Assembly (NCBI GenBank): GCA_016926475.1
Contig: JAFGON010000090.1
Span: 1-25,629, forward strand
DNA from: a candidate division WOR-3 bacterium
GTDB lineage: Bacteria > SDB-A
Direction: 5' to 3'
DNA length: 25,629 bases
Shown piece after piece: positions 1-6,334 of the stretch. The position numbers were made by a program, and so were the translations under genes. A model generated the notes under the pieces. The model saw nothing but the letters and a program-made list of their open reading frames with translations. It was not told where the DNA came from and did no database searches. Every line of letters begins with the position of its first letter. Positions within the stretch are counted from its first letter, which is position 1.

Positions 1-290
1 AAATAAGCATAAAAGGAGATTTAGATTTCAACCATTCTCTTCCTGACGATGTTTTTAACTTCATAAAAATTTTTCTCTACTCAGAAGGCAACATAAAGAA
101 AGTCGAAAAAATCCTGAACTGCTCCTACCCGAAAGTGAAAAATTTGCTCAGAGAAGCAAAAACAGCTTTGGGTGTATCACAAGATGAACAGGATGATGAA
201 AGCACAGACATTAGCGGGGTTCTCGACCTTCTCAAAGAAGGAAAGATCACTTACGAACAAGCAATGGAAGAGATAAAGAAAACTAAATGA
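1..290 (+). CDS. DUF2089-like regulator, 3' part (5' end outside window)
   Basis: The reading frame is open from position 3 to the TGA at 288-290, so only the last 95 residues are present. The first part (residues about 10-60 of the fragment, with GNIKKVEKIL and SYPKVKNLLREA) looks like the helix-turn-helix-like segment of DUF2089 proteins. In that family an N-terminal zinc ribbon normally precedes it, which here would lie outside the window. After an acidic linker, the C-terminus carries the short helical motif VLDLLKEGKITYEQAMEEI, a SHOCT/YvlB-type domain that recurs in two downstream proteins. DUF2089 proteins are thought to regulate neighbouring DUF4097-type genes, which fits the context. 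No direct functional evidence is available. The family call is by pattern recognition only. Confidence 0.7.
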   Translation, partial: ISIKGDLDFNHSLPDDVFNFIKIFLYSEGNIKKVEKILNCSYPKVKNLLREAKTALGVSQDEQDDESTDISGVLDLLKEGKITYEQAMEEIKKTK

Positions 291-303
291 GAGGAGTCAC
301 AAA

Positions 304-408
304 ATGAAAACAAGAAAGACCAGAGCCAGCGTTTTTCCGAGACTGTTTTCGGAAAAGCTGAGGAACGAAGTGATATTTTTCACAGGCAACAAACTTTTCA
401 TTTGGTGA
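304..408 (+). CDS. possible small basic protein, 34 aa
   Basis: A short frame starts at ATG 304 behind a plausible ribosome binding site (GAGGAG at 291-296) and ends at TGA 406-408. The product is 34 residues and rich in Lys, Arg and Phe. It resembles nothing I recognise. A strong inverted repeat (328-359) lies inside it, which weakens the coding case. The frame that continues past the DUF2089 stop is also open through this segment (291-551), so which frame, if any, is translated is unclear. It could also be the degraded start of a longer gene. Confidence 0.3.
   Translation: MKTRKTRASVFPRLFSEKLRNEVIFFTGNKLFIW
328..359. repeat. strong inverted repeat / hairpin
   Basis: TTTTCCGA (333-340) and TCGGAAAA (349-356) form a perfect 8-bp stem around the loop GACTGTTT. 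AGC (328-330) and GCT (357-359) extend it after a two-base bulge. No U-run follows on either strand, so it is not a classical terminator. It sits between the DUF2089-like gene and the DUF4097 gene. It could be an mRNA structure or a regulator-binding site, but its function is unknown. Confidence 0.5.
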
Positions 409-419
409 AGGAGCTTAAA

Positions 420-551
420 ATGAAACTAAACAAAAAACACGGTGCGGTCAGCAGATACTTCAGAAAAATAATGTCTGGAGAAATTCTGTTCTCGGGAAAA
501 AGATCCTGGTTTGAGGACAAGCAAGCAATTTTAAAACAAATCAACCGATAA
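420..551 (+). CDS. possible small basic protein, 43 aa
   Basis: ATG 420 follows AAGGAG (409-413 region) at normal spacing, and the frame ends at TAA 549-551, 18 bp before the DUF4097 gene. The 43-residue product is strongly basic with a few aromatic residues (motif FSGKRSWFEDKQ). It has no signal peptide or membrane segment and matches no family I know. It is in the same frame as the DUF2089-like gene, separated from it by the TGA at 288-290 and an open stretch, so a read-through or decayed extension cannot be excluded. The RBS and compact spacing favour a genuine small gene. Confidence 0.4.
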   Translation: MKLNKKHGAVSRYFRKIMSGEILFSGKRSWFEDKQAILKQINR

Positions 552-569
552 TTTAAAAAAGGAGCGTTT

Positions 570-1478
570 ATGGTTTTCATCAAACCCGAGGGCGACCTCG
601 GGATAGACATCAGCCTCCGCAACAGCGATCTCAACATTGTATTTGAAGACAGGGATGATGTTGAAGTATCGTTTGAAGAACTCAGAAAAAACGCGGCAGA
701 AGAGAGGTTTATCGTCCAGCTTGAAAACAATAGACTGTCAATTCAGGAGAAAAAGACAAAAGGTTGGATGAAAAACTTCCAAAGAGAAAATTCAGACATA
801 GAGAATATTACAGTAAAGATTCCTTCCTTCACGAAGACAGAAGGGACAATCGTTTCCTACGGCGGAGACGTGGGAACAGAAAACATGATTTTTAAAGGCA
901 AATTTCAGGTCTACAGCGGCGACATAGACCTCAGGGGCAAAACTGAAGCCGAAGCCGATTTCAAAACATACAGCGGGGATCTATCCTGCGAATTTTATTC
1001 CGGCTCCCTGAGGCTCCACGCCTACAGCGGCGATGTCCATCTGAAAGATTCTGATTTGAGTTTTGTCGAAATCAAAAGCTATTCCGGGGATGTCGACATA
1101 ACAGGACTCTTTTCTCTTGAAAAGAATTCTGAAATCAAAACTTTGTCCGGAGACACTTCTCTCAAAATCAAGGGTTACAACGGAGACAAAACTTTATCGG
1201 TTAAATCTCTCAGCGGAGACTTGAAGGTCGAAGGAGAATATCCCGAGGGCAAGGTCCTGACATCTAAACTGTCGGAAAATTTCGCGGACCTGGGAATTTT
1301 TCACTTTCCAAAATTCAGAAAGATATTCTCAAACTTCGACTCTTTTCCGGGCAGAAAAGAGAGAGAAATCAAAATTGACGAAAATTCTTCAAACATAGAA
1401 AAGATACTTGAAATGGTCTCTCAGGGCAAACTCGACGCAGATTCTGCAGAAAAATTGATAAAGGCGATAAGGAACTGA
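570..1478 (+). CDS. DUF4097-family beta-helix protein with SHOCT-like C-terminus
   Basis: The 302-residue protein starts at ATG 570 behind AAAAGGAG. Residues about 95-225 consist of repeated YSGD(V/L/I) turns (YGGDV, YSGDI, YSGDL, YSGDV, YSGDV, LSGDT, YNGDK, LSGDL), the hallmark of DUF4097/YvlB-type right-handed beta-strand repeats. Residues about 275-302 carry ILEMVSQGKLDADSAEKLI, the same short helical domain as in the neighbouring DUF2089-like and 1921 proteins. There is no signal peptide, so the protein is probably cytoplasmic or membrane-associated through a partner. YvlB- and LiaX-like relatives are linked to cell-envelope stress in Firmicutes. Any such role here is inference. The following gene begins two bases after its stop, so the two are co-transcribed. 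Confidence 0.8.
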   Translation: MVFIKPEGDLGIDISLRNSDLNIVFEDRDDVEVSFEELRKNAAEERFIVQLENNRLSIQEKKTKGWMKNFQRENSDIENITVKIPSFTKTEGTIVSYGGDVGTENMIFKGKFQVYSGDIDLRGKTEAEADFKTYSGDLSCEFYSGSLRLHAYSGDVHLKDSDLSFVEIKSYSGDVDITGLFSLEKNSEIKTLSGDTSLKIKGYNGDKTLSVKSLSGDLKVEGEYPEGKVLTSKLSENFADLGIFHFPKFRKIFSNFDSFPGRKEREIKIDENSSNIEKILEMVSQGKLDADSAEKLIKAIRN

Positions 1479-1480
1479 AA

Positions 1481-1912
1481 ATGCCGACCGCCATTTACTT
1501 TCTACCCGCGCTTTTCTTTTACGCCGTTTTTAAGGGGGTAATAATAAAAAAAAATATCGCCGTGAGAATAGCGATGAATTTATTTGTCTTTTCTCTGGCG
1601 TGTGTTATCCTGTTTGCTTCTTTTAGATTCAACACCATTTTGCTCGTATTGACGCAATTATACCTGGGCATCAGCCTGCTTGAATACATATTGCTGAATT
1701 TCGGAAAAGCTGCGAACGATCGATTTTTTGACTCGCACATTTACATTAAATCGGAACATGCGATCGTCAAATACTCTGTCTTCAAGCCTATTTTACTTCT
1801 TTTTGCAGACATTATTCTCTTTACGAAAAAAGCGCCTCTCCTGTGGATAAACGACACCGTGGATTTGTCGGTTGCATCAAAAAAAGATGTTTACGTAAGT
1901 ATAAAATTGTAG
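1481..1912 (+). CDS. small integral membrane protein, unknown
   Basis: A 143-residue hydrophobic protein starting at ATG 1481, two bases after the DUF4097 stop. Hydrophobic segments at about residues 3-20, 28-48, 52-72 and 98-115 suggest four membrane helices. A basic loop follows the first helix and a short hydrophilic tail ends the protein. I recognise no motif. It sits in an apparent operon between two proteins that share a SHOCT/YvlB-like domain, so it may be the membrane partner of that system. This is inference from position only. It has no strong RBS of its own, and translational coupling to the upstream stop is likely. Confidence 0.7.
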   Translation: MPTAIYFLPALFFYAVFKGVIIKKNIAVRIAMNLFVFSLACVILFASFRFNTILLVLTQLYLGISLLEYILLNFGKAANDRFFDSHIYIKSEHAIVKYSVFKPILLLFADIILFTKKAPLLWINDTVDLSVASKKDVYVSIKL

Positions 1913-1920
1913 GAGGAAAA

Positions 1921-2328
1921 ATGAACGAAAAGGCTAAGATTCTTGAAATGCTCAACGAAGGTAAAATAACGGTAGATGAGGCCGAAAAACTTCTCAACGC
2001 CGTCAACGAAGTTAAATCCAATGAATTTCAAGCGCCTAAACCTCCAAAAGCCCCCGCTTCCCCCTCTTCATCAAAAACAAAAGGGAAAATCAAAATCGAA
2101 GTTCTTTCTTCCGACGGTGACAACGTGAGAATCTCAGTTCCGTTGAAATTGGTCAAAGCAATCGATAAAATGCTTCCCAACAAAGTCGCTCTCGAGCTTG
2201 AAGAAGAAGGGATAAACCTCAGAGATTTGATTTCAAATATTGATGAAACAATCGATGAAATTGACGAAGATCTGGTGAACATAGTCTCGTCTGAAGGCGA
2301 TAATGTCAGGATATACATTGAAAAGTGA
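1921..2328 (+). CDS. SHOCT/YvlB-like domain protein, 135 aa
   Basis: ATG 1921 follows AGGAGG with 4-base spacing, so it is preferred over an in-frame ATG at 1843 that would overlap the upstream gene. Residues 4-28 (ILEMLNEGKITVDEAEKLL) are a near-exact counterpart of the C-terminal motif of the DUF4097 protein. A Pro/Ser/Ala-rich linker at about 36-55 follows. The rest is an acidic alpha/beta domain in which the phrase (S)DGDNVRI occurs once near residue 65 and again as EGDNVRI near residue 127, suggesting an internal duplication. Related small proteins are annotated as DUF2089- or YvlB-like. The function is unknown. It is probably the last gene of the cluster. Confidence 0.75.
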   Translation: MNEKAKILEMLNEGKITVDEAEKLLNAVNEVKSNEFQAPKPPKAPASPSSSKTKGKIKIEVLSSDGDNVRISVPLKLVKAIDKMLPNKVALELEEEGINLRDLISNIDETIDEIDEDLVNIVSSEGDNVRIYIEK

Positions 2329-2344
2329 TCTTGAAATATCACGA

Positions 2345-2373
2345 GTGACCGGGATACCGACAAGTGGTATTAT
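2345..2373 (+). promoter_or_regulatory. extended -10 promoter for folK
   Basis: TATTAT at 2368-2373 is preceded by TG at 2365-2366 (extended -10). GTGACC at 2345-2350, 17 bp upstream, matches four of six -35 consensus bases. Transcription would begin near 2380, at or one to two bases before the folK ATG (2382). This fits the absence of any Shine-Dalgarno sequence. It was called by eye. Confidence 0.4.
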
Positions 2374-2391
2374 AAATTCGTATGGTATCCC
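2351..2391. repeat. inverted repeat flanking the folK start
   Basis: GGGATACC (2351-2358) and GGTATCCC (2384-2391) are perfect 8-bp inverted copies separated by 25 bases. They flank the candidate -10 element, and the right arm begins at the last base of the folK start codon. The centres lie about 33 bp apart, three helical turns, which suits a dimeric regulator. If it folds in RNA it would occlude the start codon. It could also be chance. Confidence 0.4.
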
Positions 2392-2873
2392 CTGTTTCGG
2401 TTTTTCTAAGTTTAGGATCAAACCAGGGTTGGCGTGAAAACAACTTAAGACTTGCTACATCAGCCCTGGCGGCGATTCCATGTTGTCAGATCGTATCACA
2501 ATCGTCTGTATATGAAGAGAATTTCATCGGATCCGAAGGTCCCGCGATTTTGACCAAGGTTCTGAAGATAAGAACAGCGATTTTGCCTCATACACTCCTT
2601 GGTTTCATTCAGAAAATAGAAGATGATATCGGCAGACAAAGACAAAAACGATGGGCGCCGAGATTGATAGACATTGACATTTTAGATTATCGCGGATGGA
2701 TCTACGCCGACGAGCGACTCATCCTTCCACACCCCAGGTTTGATAAAAGACCCGGCACCATAAAAGCGCTTTTGGAGATTCAGCCCCATTGGATTCATCC
2801 CCTGAAAGGCCGGACTTGCAACATAAATGAAATTGACTTCAAAGGGCGGATTTTTGAAGAAGAAATTTCATAA
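2382..2873 (+). CDS. folK: 6-hydroxymethyl-7,8-dihydropterin pyrophosphokinase
   Basis: The 163-residue HPPK enzyme transfers pyrophosphate from ATP to 6-hydroxymethyl-7,8-dihydropterin in folate synthesis (EC 2.7.6.3) in the cytosol. Visible family signatures are FLSLGSN near residues 8-14, IEDDIGRQRQKRWAPR at 79-94, the magnesium-binding Asp pair in RLIDIDIL (D97 and D99), and LPHPRFDKR. The length is typical. The start is ATG 2382, giving the expected N-terminus, but no Shine-Dalgarno sequence precedes it, and a promoter immediately upstream suggests a leaderless message. The 3' end overlaps the next gene by 47 bases. folB and folP are not adjacent. Confidence 0.95.
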   Translation: MVSPVSVFLSLGSNQGWRENNLRLATSALAAIPCCQIVSQSSVYEENFIGSEGPAILTKVLKIRTAILPHTLLGFIQKIEDDIGRQRQKRWAPRLIDIDILDYRGWIYADERLILPHPRFDKRPGTIKALLEIQPHWIHPLKGRTCNINEIDFKGRIFEEEIS

Positions 2874-4488
2874 AGTTTTTCTAAAAATACTCCTAGCGGC
2901 GTTTTCGATTTTATCTTTTATATTCTTCGCTTTCACTCTTCCAAAGTATTTTCCTATCGCAAACATAAAAATACCTCCGACTGATTTGGCGAGATCCGCT
3001 GAATTTTACATGAAATCACTGGGTTATGACCTTTCAAAATACGATCGAGGAATCGTCCTCAAATGCGAGGAATGCGCTCTTTCTTACTGCGAGAGAACGG
3101 TTGGAATAGAAAATACGCTAAAATTGATAGACAGTGGCTCAAAATTGCTATACTACGAGGTCTATTTTAAAAAATACGGCGAAAGCGAATACTTCGTCGT
3201 CTCCTGCGTGTCCGACTCTGAAATTATCGGTTGGAGAAGATTCGTCCACGACGACATAACAGGTGACAGTTTGGGTGAAAGAGAAGCATTTGATTTCGCT
3301 CTCAATTCCATTCCATTGGAAAACTGGCGTCTAAAAGGAATCAACAGAAGGGTCCGCCCTCACAGAACGGATTGGGAGATAGTTTTGGAAAGAGAAATTC
3401 CTGAAGAACCAAAGATCATTGAAAGGGCTGTTTTCAATCTTTTTGGCAGCGAACCTTCTGGTTTCTCCCGAGATATATACGTGCCATCATCGTTCAGCGA
3501 CTCTATAGACAATCTTCAAAGCCGCGAAGAATCGATGACCGTGATCGGTTACATAGCCATGAGCGCTGGAGGTATATTCGCCTTTGTGTTTCTGATAAAG
3601 AATATGAACAAATCGGAAAATTTCGTCAAAAATTATTCTCCAGTCCTGATATTCGTATCTTTGTGCTGGTTCGCAACGATTTTTCTCGAACAACCTTTAA
3701 TGTTTGCTTCATGGAACCCTCTCTGGCTTAAAACTCTGTTTTTTGGCAGATGGATTGTCTTTTCCGTAATGAATCAAATCCAAATTTTGGTTCTCTTCGT
3801 GTCTTTGCTTTTCGCAGGATACATTTTCGCGGTTTCGACCGGGAACACCAGAGACGCAACATTCAACTCTCTTTTCGGAAAATCTTCACTTAACCGCCGC
3901 TCAAGCGATTCAATCGTAAGAGGTTTTTTTGTGGGAATGCTCGGCGGAGGAATTTTCGCCGCCCTTTGCCTTCTTTTTGTTTTCTATGAGGGGCATCTTT
4001 TCTCAATTCAGCCCAGAGGTTTTTACCTCTACATTTTAAATTCAAAATTTCCCGCGCTCTCCTCGGGATTATATTTTCTTCTGATCTCTGTCACAGAAGA
4101 AATCGGATACCGGCATTTCGGAATAATGCTGACCCGATCACTTTTCAAAAGCGATTTTCTGGCGATCCTCTCGTCATCCCTGATATACGGCCTCACCCAT
4201 TCTGCTCTTTCTTTCCTTCCTCCCGAAGAACCTTTTTGGGGCAGAGCCGCAGTGATGATGTGCATCGGGGTATTCTGGGCGCTTGTGTATTTGAAATACG
4301 ATTTACTGACCGTAATAACCGCCCATTACATTAGCGATCTATTCATATTCAACCTTCCTTTGATGCCCAGATCGAGTTCTCACGAGCTATTTATAGTTTT
4401 GGCCAGTATTTTCTGGCCTTTAATAATTCCTTCTGTTTACTTCATTTCGCTAAGGTTTTTTAAATCTCGGGTCACATACTGTCTCTAA
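2827..4488 (+). CDS. CPBP-family intramembrane metalloprotease
   Basis: The 553-residue protein has a membrane anchor at about 15-38, a large hydrophilic domain at about 40-235 presumably outside the cytoplasm, and a polytopic C-terminal half. The C-terminus holds the CPBP (Abi/CAAX-protease-like) motifs in order: EEIGYR (E424, E425, R429), YGLTH (H458) and AHYISD (H500, D504). These residues form the metal-binding active site in this family. Substrates of bacterial CPBP proteases are mostly unknown. The N-terminal extracytoplasmic domain, with three closely spaced cysteines near residues 80-88 (CEEC...C), is not one I recognise. The ATG at 2827 overlaps folK. A TTG at 2854 behind GGGCGGA is an alternative start. 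Confidence 0.85.
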   Translation: MKLTSKGGFLKKKFHKVFLKILLAAFSILSFIFFAFTLPKYFPIANIKIPPTDLARSAEFYMKSLGYDLSKYDRGIVLKCEECALSYCERTVGIENTLKLIDSGSKLLYYEVYFKKYGESEYFVVSCVSDSEIIGWRRFVHDDITGDSLGEREAFDFALNSIPLENWRLKGINRRVRPHRTDWEIVLEREIPEEPKIIERAVFNLFGSEPSGFSRDIYVPSSFSDSIDNLQSREESMTVIGYIAMSAGGIFAFVFLIKNMNKSENFVKNYSPVLIFVSLCWFATIFLEQPLMFASWNPLWLKTLFFGRWIVFSVMNQIQILVLFVSLLFAGYIFAVSTGNTRDATFNSLFGKSSLNRRSSDSIVRGFFVGMLGGGIFAALCLLFVFYEGHLFSIQPRGFYLYILNSKFPALSSGLYFLLISVTEEIGYRHFGIMLTRSLFKSDFLAILSSSLIYGLTHSALSFLPPEEPFWGRAAVMMCIGVFWALVYLKYDLLTVITAHYISDLFIFNLPLMPRSSSHELFIVLASIFWPLIIPSVYFISLRFFKSRVTYCL

Positions 4489-4496
4489 TATTTCTG

Positions 4497-4513
4497 TTGA
4501 AAATATTTTTCAA
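4497..4513. promoter_or_regulatory. AT-rich palindrome shared with the thiM leader
   Basis: TTGAAAA-TAT-TTTTCAA is a perfect 7-bp inverted repeat in the 153-bp gap before the zinc-ribbon/flavoprotein operon. Sixteen of its bases recur exactly at 18371-18386, just upstream of thiM. This may be a shared operator. The rest of the gap (4489-4641) shows no promoter I would call firmly. Confidence 0.35.
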
Positions 4514-4641
4514 TGATGCTTTACTTAGTAGTTGTATGGCTAAAAAGAACAAACTATGCTTTGTTAATATATTTTTTTTAGGAAATTTAAGGTCAGTCGA
4601 AATTCCCCTTTTTGAAACTTCAAACATTTAAGGAGGAACAC

Positions 4642-5490
4642 GTGCTTGCCAACATCAATCTCTCGGTCAAGTGTCCCAAGTGCGGAAAATCTCTCATGGA
4701 TCCTGAACATATGATCAACGGCCAACCCAGCGTTTTGTTAGACATTGTTTTTGAAGGGAAAAAGTCTTGTGTCTGGCTCAGCTCTGTTTATGGTGATTAC
4801 TCTCACGATATAGGCATTGATATGGATCTCAACAAAACAGCAGATTTTTTCTGCCCAAAATGCGGAGCAAATCTTGCCGAAGATTTCAACTGCTCATTTT
4901 GTGGCGCTCTAATGTGCTCTTTAGGTCTGGAACAAGGGGGTCTCGTAAATTTTTGTACAAGAAGGGGGTGCAAAAATCATTCCTTAGAGTTCAAGGACCT
5001 CGAACATGTGGCAAAGATGTTTGAAGATAAATTCGGTTGGGCTGGAGACACGTCTATTACAATCGATAACATCAAATCATCTCCGAAGAAAGAGGTTATT
5101 TCTTCTGGGGCTTATCTTTACTGCTACTGCCCATTTTGTGAGAGATCACTAAACGAAAAAAACACCGTCAAACTTAAAGTCTCGGGAAATGACGGCACGG
5201 AAGGCTTTTTATACCTCGACCCTCATCTGAATTCTTTTTCACACAAATCCACGATAGAATTACCAGACAAGGAGGAAGTCTCTGACCTCAAATGCCCCCA
5301 TTGCGACCACACCTTGATACTTGATGAACCACGATGTAGCCTCTGTTCAGCCAGAACAGCCAGTTTTAAAGTTTCGGCAATGACAAAACTTGTAGATTTT
5401 ATTTTTTGCACGAGAAAAAATTGCCATTGGCACTCAGTCAGCGACAAAGATTTGGAATTAATCGAGCTCGAAGACAGTCTGGAATGGTAA
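4642..5490 (+). CDS. tandem zinc-ribbon protein of the flavoprotein operon
   Basis: GTG 4642 follows AGGAGG (4631-4636) at 5-base spacing, so I choose it over an in-frame TTG at 4612 that has no RBS. The 282-residue product is two copies of one roughly 130-residue module. Each copy has CPxC (KCPKCGKSL; YCPFCERSL), an acidic beta region, a second CPxC (FCPKCGANL; KCPHCDHTL), a third C-x2-C, and a final (F)CTR(R/K)xC-x-x-H motif. The pattern predicts several structural Zn or Fe sites per copy. A third copy forms the N-terminus of the NfnB-like protein two genes downstream. Function is unknown. It may be a docking, electron-transfer or substrate module for the flavoprotein complex (inference). 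Confidence 0.75.
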   Translation: MLANINLSVKCPKCGKSLMDPEHMINGQPSVLLDIVFEGKKSCVWLSSVYGDYSHDIGIDMDLNKTADFFCPKCGANLAEDFNCSFCGALMCSLGLEQGGLVNFCTRRGCKNHSLEFKDLEHVAKMFEDKFGWAGDTSITIDNIKSSPKKEVISSGAYLYCYCPFCERSLNEKNTVKLKVSGNDGTEGFLYLDPHLNSFSHKSTIELPDKEEVSDLKCPHCDHTLILDEPRCSLCSARTASFKVSAMTKLVDFIFCTRKNCHWHSVSDKDLELIELEDSLEW

Positions 5491-5498
5491 GATAAACC

Positions 5499-6323
5499 AT
5501 GTATCCGATTATCGATAAAACAGTTTTGGCAGAAAACACTATCTGCCAATTTATTGTCAAAGCACCCGACATTGCAAATAAAGTCAAACCCGGTCAATTT
5601 GTCATAGTCAAAGCTTCTGATGAAGGCGAAAGAATACCTTTGACAGTCGCAGATAAAGACATCAAAGACGGAACAATAACGCTGATATTTCAGGTTATAG
5701 GAAAAACAACCGCTATATTGAGGAACCTCCACGTTGGTGAAAACATCAAGGATGTTGTCGGCCCCTTGGGCAAACCTACCCATCTTGATAATTTCGGCAC
5801 AGTAGTCTGTGTCGGCGGGGGCACCGGTATCGCAATTCTTCACCATTTGACAAAAGCCCTATACGAAATGGGCAACGAAGTAATCTCCATAATAGGCGCA
5901 AGAACCAAATCTCTCATTATAATGGAAAGAGAGATGGAGTTGATCTCCCACGAATTGATTGTCTGCACAGACGACGGTTCATACGGAGTCAGAGGTTTTG
6001 TAACGGATATCTTAAAGGAGACAATACAAAAAAGAGGCGACGTAAAACAAATTTTAGCAATAGGGCCGACTCCTATGATGCGCGCCTGCGTTGAAACCGC
6101 AAAAAATCCATATATACCCGTTCTGGTTTCTCTGAATCCGATAATGTTAGACGGAACAGGAATGTGCGGGGTATGCAGGTGTACCGTTGACGGAAAAACG
6201 AAATTTGCATGCGTTGACGGACCGGATTTCGACGGGCACAAGGTGGATTTTGAGGAACTTGAGAAAAGATTAAAAATGTACCTCATCCAAGAGAGAGAAT
6301 CTCTGCTTTATTCAATCAAATAG
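5499..6323 (+). CDS. nfnA: NfnA/SudB-like FAD/NAD(P)-binding [2Fe-2S] subunit
   Basis: The 274-residue protein belongs to the ferredoxin-NADP reductase/dihydroorotate dehydrogenase electron-transfer subunit family. It has an FAD-binding beta barrel (PGQFV near 31-35, ERIPLTVAD near 44-52), an NAD(P) domain (CVGGGTGIA near 104-112), and a C-terminal [2Fe-2S] site with C223, C226, C228 and C238 in DGTGMCGVCRC...FAC. Next to an NfnB/SudA-like large subunit, it should form a heterodimer. Known versions are NADH-dependent ferredoxin:NADP+ oxidoreductase (electron bifurcation) or sulfide dehydrogenase/polysulfide reductase. The sequence does not separate these. It lies 8 bp after the zinc-ribbon gene and 11 bp before the large subunit gene, so it is one operon. 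Confidence 0.88.
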   Translation: MYPIIDKTVLAENTICQFIVKAPDIANKVKPGQFVIVKASDEGERIPLTVADKDIKDGTITLIFQVIGKTTAILRNLHVGENIKDVVGPLGKPTHLDNFGTVVCVGGGTGIAILHHLTKALYEMGNEVISIIGARTKSLIIMEREMELISHELIVCTDDGSYGVRGFVTDILKETIQKRGDVKQILAIGPTPMMRACVETAKNPYIPVLVSLNPIMLDGTGMCGVCRCTVDGKTKFACVDGPDFDGHKVDFEELEKRLKMYLIQERESLLYSIK

Positions 6324-6334
6324 GGGGATCGGAC

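Noticed and set aside
288-551. Second selenoprotein by read-through of the DUF2089 TGA (288-290)
   Set aside because: The frame is open for 86 codons after the TGA, but the DUF2089-like protein already ends at its usual C-terminal motif, the nearest strong hairpin loop starts about 50 bases after the TGA (too far for a SECIS), and a good RBS starts another frame inside.
1843-1920. Upstream ATG extension of the 135-aa SHOCT-like protein
   Set aside because: It overlaps the preceding membrane-protein gene, has no RBS, and the ATG at 1921 has a perfect AGGAGG and begins at the conserved motif.
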